64,000 nt of DNA, taken from assembly GCF_036408855.1 (NCBI RefSeq), contig NZ_JAZGJQ010000009.1:28308-92307 (forward strand), in the 5' to 3' direction. Position numbers and translations under genes: made by a program. Below are positions 53,114 through 60,288 of this stretch, piece by piece. The DNA comes from Olsenella_K absiana. GTDB lineage: Bacteria > Actinomycetota > Coriobacteriia > Coriobacteriales > Atopobiaceae. The notes under the pieces are model-generated. The model saw only the letters and a list, made by a program, of their open reading frames with translations, was not told the DNA's origin and searched no databases. How positions within the stretch are numbered: position 1 is the first letter of the stretch; every line of letters starts with the position of its first letter.

Positions 53114-53782
53114 TGGGAACAGCGTAAGTTGGGGGACATGGGCACCGCTTTTGGCGGCTTGACCGGTAAGTCGAAGGAGGACTTTGGCCACGGTGCAGCA
53201 TGGTTTGTCCCCTACACCAACGTCTTTGATAATCCTGTCGGCGACGCTTTAAGACTTGAGCGGGTCGAAATCGACCCTAGCCAGAATGTCGTGCGCGGGG
53301 GCGATGCCCTCTTCACGGTTTCCTCGGAGACGCCTGAGGAAGTTGGAATGTCCTGTGTTTGGCCCTCTGACCTCGACAATCTCTATCTGAATAGCTTCTG
53401 TTTCGGGTACCGCCAAGATGGCACCTTCGACCCGAGCTATCTTGCCTACATGCTGAGGGCCGATTCGTTTCGCAACCAGGTCGAGATGCTCGCTCAGGGG
53501 ATTTCGCGTTTCAATATCTCCAAGGGAAAGGTAATGGAGATTGAGGTCCCCGTACCTGACAAGGGAGAACAGGCCCTCATCGGACGCTTCTTCGTGGACC
53601 TCGACAATCTCATCACCCTTCATCAGCGTAAGCAGGGGCTGTTTGGTACCCGAAAAGGAGCATGGAATGGCGTGACAAACCAGCTGGTTTTCAGAACTCC
53701 ACGGACAGCAAATAGTCCATCCTGTACACCCACGGTGGCCAGGTTGGGCGAGGAGGACGGAGCTGACAGGGTGGCCGCGTGA
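53114..53782 (+). pseudogene. silent half-hsdS cassette, right, opposite orientation
   Basis: The frame opens WEQRKLGDMGTAFGGLTGKS and continues to DLDNLITLHQRK at about 53632, a complete TRD with both boundary repeats. Upstream there is no start region; downstream the frame runs into unrelated sequence. It is on the plus strand, opposite to the operon. By the repeats at 53112-53136 it matches a second (TRD2) position of hsdS. Confidence 0.85.
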
Positions 53783-53826
53783 GCTGCCCCAATGGTGCAG
53801 ACTTGCGTCTGTGCCCCGGGAACAAC

Positions 53827-53997
53827 TCCGCGGCCGACCTCCTGGCGCTTGGAGTTCTCCGATCCCGACTCCTTGAGCGTGCAGATTTGGAAGACGTTGG
53901 GGTTGTCCCAGCCCTCGCGATGGGCCGAGTGACTGAAGACGAACCGCACGCCCGTCGCGTCCGTCTGGTACTGCTGCACCTTGAACTTGAGCCTCAT
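53827..53997 (-). pseudogene. type III restriction (Res) remnant with internal deletion
   Basis: MRLKFKVQQYQTDA is the start of Res subunits; it is joined directly to GVRFVFSHSAHREGWDNPN and KESGSENSKRQEVGRG, helicase motifs V-VI from several hundred residues later, and is then cut off. The ATG overlaps the stop of the Fic gene, so it kept its place in the old operon. Non-functional. Confidence 0.8.
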
Positions 53998-54632
53998 CGC
54001 GCATTGCCCCCATCAGCGCTATGGGGCCCCAGATCCTCGGCGCGGTAGGCATCATAGCCTTCGTAGGAATAGGAAGCATCGACGCTGCGCGCGAGGAGAG
54101 TAACGTTCTGGAGGTCGTCAGAGAGCGCCTGTTTGAGCTCCATCTTGATTTCGAGATCACGTATTGGACTGCGCTCCATCGCAAGCATGTAGTCATCACG
54201 GCCTATGCGGCTCCAGTCGACCGTGAGGCCGAGCTCCCTGCGGAAGATATGGTCGAGCCAGATACGCCCCGAGCGTCCGTTGCCCTCGCGGAAGGGGTGG
54301 GCAATGTTCATCTCCACGTATTTCTCCACGATCTGGTCGAAGCCGTCCTGCGACATGGCTTCAATCGAGCTGATGGCAGACTCTAGATAGAGCGCAGATG
54401 CAAAACGGAAGTTTCCCTTCGCAAGATTCACGGTGCGGACCTTGCCAGCAAAGTCATAGATATCGCCGAAGAGGGCTACATCTATTGCTTTGAGCGCACC
54501 GAAGGTGCCTGGCGCGAGCGAATCCAGCGTCCCGTCGCGGTAGATTCTGAGGGCAGCGAGCTTCGATATGCGCTCCTTCTCATGGGCAAGCTCTATTTCG
54601 TCGGTAATGCCGAGCTTGTTCTTGAGTGTCAT
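53994..54632 (-). CDS. Fic-domain protein (AMPylase type)
   Basis: 212 residues from ATG 54632. FIC motif HPFREGNGRSGRIW is complete (catalytic His, Gly-Asn-Gly and Arg), with flap GDIYDFAGKVRTVNLAKGNFRF. It transfers AMP or a similar group from a nucleotide to a target protein, in the cytoplasm. No S/T-x-x-x-E-G/N inhibitory helix was identified within the protein, so an antitoxin may be missing or separate. It lies between the remnants of mod and res genes, and is the only intact gene of this operon. Confidence 0.88.
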   Translation of the reverse strand: MTLKNKLGITDEIELAHEKERISKLAALRIYRDGTLDSLAPGTFGALKAIDVALFGDIYDFAGKVRTVNLAKGNFRFASALYLESAISSIEAMSQDGFDQIVEKYVEMNIAHPFREGNGRSGRIWLDHIFRRELGLTVDWSRIGRDDYMLAMERSPIRDLEIKMELKQALSDDLQNVTLLARSVDASYSYEGYDAYRAEDLGPHSADGGNAR

Positions 54633-54674
54633 CGAGCCACCTCGCATGTCACGTACCCCATAGCATCACACACG

Positions 54675-55276
54675 CTATATCACCCGCCGCACGGTGTCGG
54701 GGCTGTAGGTCTTGAACAGCTCCTCGAAGTTCGCCTGCGTCGCATCGTCCCTCATGGAGGCATCGCGCATCACCGCGTAGTCGGGCTCCAGCCTTGCCAT
54801 CTCCTCGATGGTCTCCGTCCCCACCTCCGTGTCGAAGCAGGCGACGAGACGGTTGCCGTCGACGAGGAAGCACCCCCTGCCGCCGAGCTCCCTCTCCTCA
54901 ATCTTCGCCGAGTACGGGATGCGTAACTTGGCCTTCCGGCGGATCCACCGGACGCACTCGGAGGCGACCGACTTCTGCATCAGCTCGTTTCGGAGGCGGA
55001 TCTCCAGCTGCGTCCCGCACAGCCCCTTCTCCCGGGCGAGTCGGGGGATGTAGAACTCCCGCTCCTGCTTGGGGGGGGCCGGCTCCTGGTGAACGCCTGC
55101 GACGTGAAGATGAAGCGGAACTCGTCGAGGCCGTCGAGCTGCTCCTTGAGCTCCTGGTAGGCGTACATCGAGAAGACCTCGGCTGCGACCGACACGCGGT
55201 CTCCGGACCTGATGGTCGATACCAGGTCGTCCTTCACGATGCTCGCCTTGTTGTCGAAGAAGGGGGGATGCGTCAT
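54675..55276 (-). pseudogene. helicase N-terminus fused to Mod methyltransferase C-terminus, frameshifted
   Basis: From ATG 55276: FFDNKASIVKDDLVSTIRSGDRVSVAAEVFS...EFRFIFTSQAFT, the PLD-like N-terminus of SNF2-type helicases that accompany type III-like systems. A shift at the C8/G8 run (55071-55078) breaks the frame; in the next frame it continues KQEREFYIPRLAREKGLCGTQLEIRLRNELM...WIRRK, then changes to SAKIEERELGGRGCFLVDGN and FEELFKTYSPDTVRRVI, the end of type III Mod enzymes. So a deletion joined two genes and the 3' end is a true Mod stop. Confidence 0.75.
55071..55078. repeat. G8 homopolymer at the frameshift
   Basis: Eight G on the plus strand (eight C in the coding direction). Adding one base (or removing two) restores the reading frame of the helicase-like part. 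This could be slipped-strand phase variation or simple decay. Confidence 0.7.
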
Positions 55277-55395
55277 TCCTTGCTTCCCTTCGACAGGCTC
55301 TCGATGAGGCACATCTTCACGTAGGCGGTGAGGCTGAGCCCCTTCAGCTCCGCCGCCTCCTTCGCCGCGTCGCGCAGGTTCCGCGGGATCCCTCT
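55273..55395 (-). pseudogene. C-terminal piece of an RHH protein
   Basis: IPRNLRDAAKEAAELKGLSL, then YVKMCLIESLSKGSKE and stop; close to the RHH protein at 52839-53048 but without its N-terminus, which would lie where the MobC-like gene region begins. The stop overlaps the helicase start (ATGA), the same arrangement as in the hsd operon. Confidence 0.7.
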
Positions 55396-55446
55396 GCGGG
55401 GAATGCCCCGCGCCCCTGGGGGGTGACCGACTTGAGCCGTGACGCC

Positions 55447-55790
55447 ATGCCGAGGCGCCTTAACGTCCGTGTCTCCGACGGCGAGCTCGGGGCCCTGGAC
55501 CGGGCCTCCGCCGAGATGGGCTGCTCCAGGAGCCAGGTCGTGAGGCCGCTGGTTCACTGCTTCGCGGACGGCGGGACGTGCATGGGGATAGGCACCGTCG
55601 CCTTCGACTACGAGACCTCCCACGGCATCGTGCGCAACCTGCGCTCCATAGGCACGCTCTACAACCAGTCGGTGGCGGCGCTCAACACAATCGCGAAGCT
55701 CGCACGCGAGTCCCCGGGCGATGTGACGGCCGAGGACGCGCTCGAGGTCCTCAGGGTCGTGGTCACCGAGATGGATTGGCTATACTATCC
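55447..55790 (+). pseudogene. MobC-like relaxosome protein, 3' end cut by IS
   Basis: About 115 codons: MPRRLNVRVSDGELGALDRA and CSRSQVVRPL (RHH-type DNA-binding half), later IVRNLRSIGTLYNQSVAALNTIAKLARE, which matches the conserved C-terminal segment of MobC/relaxosome accessory proteins. The frame runs into the IS3 remnant at about 55786, so the last residues are replaced. Part of a decayed mobilisable element. Confidence 0.7.
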
Positions 55791-56520
55791 TGGACAGTTT
55801 CATGAGGTACGGGAGGTACCCGAGAAAGGCGGGAAGAGATGTCCGATCCGAAGCATCCCAGGCGCTTCACCGAGAAGTCCAGGGGCAGATAGTCGAGCTT
55901 TGCAACGGCGGCAAGCCGCCACATGAAATCATGGCTGAGCACGGTCTCGGCCGGCCGGCTCTGCGGCGCTGGATCAGCGCCATCAACGCAACGGACTCCA
56001 GCCAGGCGGCCGACAGCCGCACCCCGGGCAGGAGCGCATCATCGAGCCCGAGCGCGAGAACGGGCGCCTCAGGATGGAGGCCGACGTCCTGAGACAGGCG
56101 GCTCCGACATCCGCACGGAAGCGGCGGGGCCCGCTCGCGCGGGAGCCCGTCCTGGCCTGCGAGGCCAATCGCCACGCCTGCCTTCCCCCCCGGCGGACGC
56201 CCAGGCGTTCCATGCCGACAGGGGCAGCGAACCCGACGGCACCGCCATCGGCGGCCCCCTGGGGGCATCCGGAAACGAAAGGTCCCTCCCGAGGAAGGGC
56301 CGCCCGTACGACAACTCGGCCGGCGGGGCGACGAACGAGACGCTGAAGGCCGAGCCCGTCTACGGGGAGAGCTTCCCGACGTTGCACGAGCTGCAGGTCA
56401 GGCCGAACGACTACGTCCGCCGGTACAGCCATTTCAGGCTGCGCTCGAGGCTAGGCTACGTGAGTCCGGTCGAGTTCGGGAATGCGGGCCTCAGCCTCTG
56501 AATAACTGTCCAAATAGGGG
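55786..56520 (+). mobile_element. IS3-family insertion sequence remnant
   Basis: Ends: TGGACAGTTT at 55791-55800 and AACTGTCCAA at 56504-56513 as inverted repeats. Inside, ATG 55839 opens an OrfA-like frame (KHPRRFTEKSRGQIVEL, GRPALRRWISAIN). The middle is frameshifted and deleted, then the end of OrfB is readable (TLKAEPVYGESFPTLHELQV, HFRLRSRLGYVSPVEF). About 735 bp against about 1.4 kb for complete IS3 elements: dead. Confidence 0.8.
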
Positions 56521-56710
56521 TTGCCAATCCACAATCCCCTTCGGACCCCCTGCGGGCAAGCCTTGCACACCGTCGCGGGCCCCTCCCACATCCCGCTCCC
56601 GGTGACGCCGGAGGGACTGCCCAGCCCACCCGTGTCCCTCCGCCTTGCATGGCCCGCCCCAGGGGGACCGAAGGGGATTCCCCCCGCCTGACCAGACGGG
56701 AGGACAAGAC

Positions 56711-58061
56711 ATGCAGACCCAGCTGATGCTCAACCTCGGCATCGACGAGAAGGTGGACGTGTGCAGCCTCATCGTCCACGGGGACATCGAGCGCGAGACG
56801 CCCAAGGCCAAGCGCGAGCAGCCCGCACCCAAGTTCGAGCGCGTGCTCATGGACGGCGCGGACTGCGCGTTCAGGCGCAGGTGCGGGGCAGGAGCCAGAT
56901 GCTCGTGCTGCTCGTGACGCAGGTGCAGTACTACCTCACCGACGAGCGCACAGGGAGCCGCCACGCGCTCACCACCGCGAGGCTCGGAACCTTTTGCAAG
57001 GGGGCCACGGAGGACGCCCTCACGCCGCCATGGAGCCGCCAGCCGCTGCAGGACTACGACGCGAAGGGCAAGACCGCCCTCGTCGCCATGCTCGGCTGCG
57101 GGGACTTCCGCGAGATGTGCAAGCACGACATGGTGCATGTCGAGGCGTGGGCGGCGTCCCGCATGGGGGGGCAACGCCAAGTGGAACCCGAGCAGCTCGT
57201 TGGAGCACGTCAACCTCGTGTGGAGGCTCGTGGAGCCTCAGATGGGACACAACCACTGCCGCGAGGCGCTCAGCGCGGCGCTCCGCCTCACGGCCTTCTA
57301 CGGCGAGGGGCGCGACGAGGCAACCGTCGAGTGCTTCCGCGACAGGCTCTACGTCTCGCAGTTCGCGGCGAGCATGGGGCGGGACGTGACGCGCGGCCTG
57401 CTTAGGGGCTACCTCGACAAGAGCACCGAGCACCCGAGGGGAGGCACCGCCGACTTCCTGCCGAGGTTCGCATTCGCCCTGCGCTCCATGAAGTGGAGGG
57501 GCATCGCGTTCGAGCCGCGCCGAGCATGCGAGTACGCGCTCTCCCTGCTGGACCTGCCCGCACAGCGCCGCCGCACCCGCTCGTACAACATCCAGCTGTG
57601 GGCGGACGCCCTCGACATGCAGCAGAGGGTGAGGGGAAGCGTGGAGGACAGGTACCCCGCAGTGCTTCTCGCGGAGCTTGAGCGCGAGCGCGAGATGCGC
57701 CGCCACGAGGCAAGCGACGCCGCCGAGCTGGGCGGCAAAGGCTTCGAGTCGGACGGCTACCTTCCGCCCCGCAGCCACCGTGCGCGAGATCCTCGACGAG
57801 GCCAACGCGCAGCACAACTGCGTGGCCGGGTTCATCGACAAGTACGCCAGCGGCCAAACCGACCTCTGGCTCATGCGCAAGTTAAGCGACCCCGACAGGC
57901 CGCTCGTGACCGTCGAGGTGAGGAGCGGCGCGATACGTCAGGCGTTCCAGAGCCACAACAGGCAGGTGACCGCAGCGCAGCGCGGGTTCCTCGCAGACTG
58001 GTGCGAGGCCGTGGGCTACCGCATGCCGACGGGAGGGAGGATGCGCGCGCTGGGGGCTTAG
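56711..58061 (+). pseudogene. PcfJ-like protein gene, frameshifted
   Basis: ATG 56711 (MQTQLMLNLGIDEKVDVCSL) starts a frame that shifts near 56.88 kb, near 57.17 kb and near 57.78 kb. The parts read as one protein: YYLTDERTGSRHALTTARL, then LEHVNLVWRLVEPQMGHNH, and finally ILDEANAQHNCVAGFIDKYA with QAFQSHNRQVTAAQRGFLADW, the PcfJ-type domain known from conjugative plasmids and integrative elements. Together with MobC and IS3 traces it marks a decayed mobile element. Confidence 0.7.
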
Positions 58062-58086
58062 CGCGATAAGGCCACACGGCACGGAA

Positions 58087-58109
58087 GGGAGGGGCAGAAC
58101 ACCCCTCCC
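58087..58109. terminator. 8-bp GC hairpin after the PcfJ-like pseudogene
   Basis: GGGAGGGG (58087-58094) pairs with CCCCTCCC (58102-58109) with a 7-base loop; no U-tract. Together with the precursor promoter it fills the 58062-58439 gap, in which I see no gene. Confidence 0.45.
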
Positions 58110-58335
58110 CAAGTGCAGTTTCCGTGGAGACGGAGCCACGGGGGCGGCGCGCTGGCCATGCCCCAGCGCGCACCGCCGCCGCATGGCTCGCGAGGGGCTC
58201 GCCATGGGCGCGGTGGCGGAAGGCTTGAGCCGTGAAATCAAGCATGACACCCACCGATAGTGTTCACCCTTCCCACTAAACAGTTCGCTCAGGCTCATAC
58301 CGCTACCAACAGAAATGATTCAGCTGCCAGCTATG

Positions 58336-58362
58336 TTGCCACGCCCGCAAGTTAGATATTAT
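58336..58362 (+). promoter_or_regulatory. possible promoter of the peptide/E1/UvrA operon
   Basis: TTGCCA (58336-58341) and TATTAT (58357-58362) with a 15-base spacer, in an abruptly AT-rich stretch 78 bases before the peptide ATG. Spacing is short, so this is tentative. Confidence 0.35.
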
Positions 58363-58439
58363 CTACCGTAGTGCTTTATTCCCTCAAAACGGGACGCACT
58401 ACCTGCGTAATCAGTGTCTTTATTAGGCGAGGAGGCCAC

Positions 58440-58649
58440 ATGGACATGATGCAGAACACCGACAGCACCCTGAAGGATCTCGTCTTCGAGGAGGTCGCCG
58501 AGGAGGACTTCTTCGCCGACTACACCGGCGGATGCTCTGGCAAGCGCTCCGACTGTTGCACCAGGGTGTGCACGCGCGACGGCTATGTCGCCTCCGAGGA
58601 GGAGTGGGGCAAGTTCCTCGCAGTCGAGGGCGGCGTTATCCAGTACTAG
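58440..58649 (+). CDS. Cys-rich 69-residue precursor-like peptide
   Basis: Start ATG 58440 with a strong GAGGAGG 6 bases upstream. N-terminal part (1-29) is acidic (STLKDLVFEEVAEEDFFADY), like a RiPP leader; a Gly-Gly at 30-31 (YTGGCSG) precedes four Cys at 32, 39, 40 and 44 (spacing C-x6-CC-x3-C, residues GKRSD between). The C-terminal part is EEEWGKFLAVEGGVIQY, with a second Gly-Gly at 64-65, four residues from the end. First gene of the operon and the only small one; a hairpin follows. By position it is the substrate of the adenylating enzymes downstream. I cannot assign a known RiPP class. Confidence 0.85.
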   Translation: MDMMQNTDSTLKDLVFEEVAEEDFFADYTGGCSGKRSDCCTRVCTRDGYVASEEEWGKFLAVEGGVIQY

Positions 58650-58675
58650 CCCACAGACCGCTATCGGTTTTGGCC

Positions 58676-58709
58676 GCAAGCCGCATCCGCTCCCTGGCGT
58701 GCGGCTTGC
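58676..58709 (+). terminator. attenuator hairpin after the peptide gene
   Basis: GCAAGCCGCA (58676-58685), 14-base loop, TGCGGCTTGC (58700-58709), then TTT. A 10-bp GC-rich stem 27 bases after the peptide stop and 17 bases before the next ATG; would give much more peptide mRNA than enzyme mRNA, a common feature of RiPP operons. Confidence 0.7.
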
Positions 58710-58726
58710 TTTCGATTGGCTCGCAG

Positions 58727-59173
58727 ATGCAGATACCAGTAACGCGGATAGAGCTTGTGCAAAGCGGTGCCATAGACGTGGATTTAGACTCACCCTACGT
58801 GTACGGAGTCGAGACTGCCAGCAGGGTCTTCACGTCGACGCTTGGGCGTATGAACACGGAGGTCGTCGGGCTATTGTGCCTGGACAGCACGCACAAGGTG
58901 ATTGGCTATTCCACCGTGGCCATGGGCTCAGTCGATCGGGTCACGCCATCCGTAGCGCAGATCCTGAGGACCGCCCTGCTTTCGAACGCCTCCTACATCG
59001 TCGTCGCCCACAACCACCCGAGCGGGGTCTGCGAGATCACCGAACCCGACATCGCACTGACGAAGAGGATAGGCGGAGCTGCACAGCTCATGGACATTAG
59101 CCTCATCGACTCCCTCGTCGTATGCCCAAGCGGTGAGTTCGCATCGATTCGCGAAAGCATGGGGAGGGATTAA
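58727..59173 (+). CDS. RadC-family JAB/MPN metalloprotein, short
   Basis: 148 residues from ATG 58727. Contains the JAB metal site: Glu in MNTEVVGLLCLD, HNHPSG (about residues 95-100), and Asp eight residues later (EITEPDIAL), with Thr in place of the usual Ser. Canonical RadC has about 220 residues with a helix-hairpin-helix N-terminus; that part is absent here, so only the catalytic fold is left. RadC genes ride on mobile elements, but JAB-fold proteases also work with E1 enzymes on Gly-Gly tails, and here the next gene (overlap TAATG) is an E1. Start lacks a clear ribosome site. Confidence 0.85.
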   Translation: MQIPVTRIELVQSGAIDVDLDSPYVYGVETASRVFTSTLGRMNTEVVGLLCLDSTHKVIGYSTVAMGSVDRVTPSVAQILRTALLSNASYIVVAHNHPSGVCEITEPDIALTKRIGGAAQLMDISLIDSLVVCPSGEFASIRESMGRD

Positions 59174-60288
59174 TGACCATTGTGGACTCAACCGTCTTTA
59201 AGGTCAGGGACTCGGTCGACTTGTTCCTGACCGACGGGACGTACCTCACCGCCTACTACATGAACTCTCGCAAGAGGCGGACCTTCCGCGTGAACGAAGA
59301 GACCGTCGCCCTTCTCGAACGTATCGACGGACGCCGACAGGTCGGAGAGCTAAGGCAGCTCATGCTCGAGGAGCTCGGGGCGAAGCCCGAGTCAATCGAC
59401 AGGACGCTCGAGTCCTTGCATGCGAGCAGGGTCATCACCGAGGTTGGTTGCACCTCCCCCCTTGAAAGGGACGACGAGGAGCGCTACGCGAGGCAGACCA
59501 ACTACTTCGCGGAATTCCTAGGGGACGAGGCCGACGGCCCGCTCGCCCAGCGGAGGCTGGCCGAGTCCCATGTGGCGGTGTTCGGCTGCGGGGCGGTCGG
59601 AGGCGACATCGCAATCGAGCTCGCCATGGCCGGCGTCAGGCACTTCACGTTGGTCGACTACGACGTCGTGGAGCCGTCCGACGCTAGCCGGCACCTGTAC
59701 TTCGACCTCGCGGACATCGGAAAGCCCAAGGTCGAGTCGCTGGCAAGACGGCTCAGGGAAATAGACCCGAAGGTCTCCGTCGAGGAGGTGTTCTCCAGCA
59801 TGAGGCCCGAGGACGACATCGAGCCGATCGTCTCTGAGTGCGACTTCGTCGTCAACACCATGGACGAGCCGTACATCGGCTACACCTCCGCGAAGGTCTC
59901 CCGGGTCTGTGTCAAGCATGACAAGGCCCACTACATCGCCGGGGGCTTCGACGCCCATCTAGCGAGCACGGGCGAGCTCGTCATCCCTCACGTCACGCCG
60001 TGCGTGGAGTGCTACGCACGCTACTTCAAGGAGAGCCTGAAGGACTGGAAGCCCGCAAGGCACCCCGTCGAGGACCGGGCCCTGGAGATCGGCGGGCTCT
60101 CACCCATGTCCCTCTTCTCCGCGTCCTTCGCCGCCATTGAGATCGTGAAGTACCTCACGGGAATCGTCGACATGAGCTGCTCGTACAAGCCGCGGGGAGA
60201 GTGGCTCTTCGGAGACATGAGCCTCAGCTACCTGGACGTGAGAAGGGACCCGGAGTGCCCCGTCTGCGGGGAGGGGGTGCGGCTGTGA
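59173..60288 (+). CDS. E1/ThiF-like adenylating enzyme 1 with N-terminal RRE-like domain
   Basis: 371 residues. Residues 10-95 resemble the PqqD/RRE (peptide-clamp) fold (KRRTFRVNEETVALLERIDG, then VGELRQLML and a helical end). The E1 domain shows FGCGAVGGD (137-145), LVDYDVVEPSDASRH (160-174) and a structural zinc site in PCVEC (277/280) and CPVC (362/365). The usual Asn in the S-N-L-x-R-Q stretch is replaced (SDASRH), so ATP binding may be altered. MccB-type and TOMM ThiF-like enzymes have the same two-part form and adenylate peptide substrates. Coupled to RadC-like (TAATG) and to the next E1 (GTGA). Confidence 0.88.
   Translation: MTIVDSTVFKVRDSVDLFLTDGTYLTAYYMNSRKRRTFRVNEETVALLERIDGRRQVGELRQLMLEELGAKPESIDRTLESLHASRVITEVGCTSPLERDDEERYARQTNYFAEFLGDEADGPLAQRRLAESHVAVFGCGAVGGDIAIELAMAGVRHFTLVDYDVVEPSDASRHLYFDLADIGKPKVESLARRLREIDPKVSVEEVFSSMRPEDDIEPIVSECDFVVNTMDEPYIGYTSAKVSRVCVKHDKAHYIAGGFDAHLASTGELVIPHVTPCVECYARYFKESLKDWKPARHPVEDRALEIGGLSPMSLFSASFAAIEIVKYLTGIVDMSCSYKPRGEWLFGDMSLSYLDVRRDPECPVCGEGVRL

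Larger units (their letters stand above)
48769..53136. repeat. EQRK-type hsdS repeats, inverted pair bounding hsdM
   Basis: A perfect 25-bp inverted pair: 48769-48793 (within hsdS, minus) and 53112-53136 (plus, start of the right silent cassette); core GGGAACAGCGTAAG. Further copies of the core are at 49371-49379 plus flank (17-bp match) and 45068-45076 (14-bp match), both minus. Inversion between the pair would flip hsdM, the GIY-YIG gene, the RHH gene and the hsdS start together. Confidence 0.8.
48337..53636. repeat. HQRK-type hsdS repeats
   Basis: Copies around CTTACGCTGATGAAGGG at 48342 and 48894 (minus-strand gene) and its complement around 53610-53633 (plus cassette); match length about 26 bp. 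A shortened 20-bp copy (CGCTGATGAAGGGTGATGAG) lies at about 44574-44593 at the end of the left silent cassette. Confidence 0.75.

Noticed and set aside
58620..58640. WGK in the peptide as a streptide-type (radical SAM) motif
   Set aside because: No radical SAM enzyme is in the operon or window; three residues are not enough.
58727..59173. RadC-like gene as a DNA-repair gene unrelated to the operon
   Set aside because: Cannot be fully excluded, since RadC genes ride on mobile elements, but overlap with E1-1 and loss of the N-terminal part favour membership of the operon.
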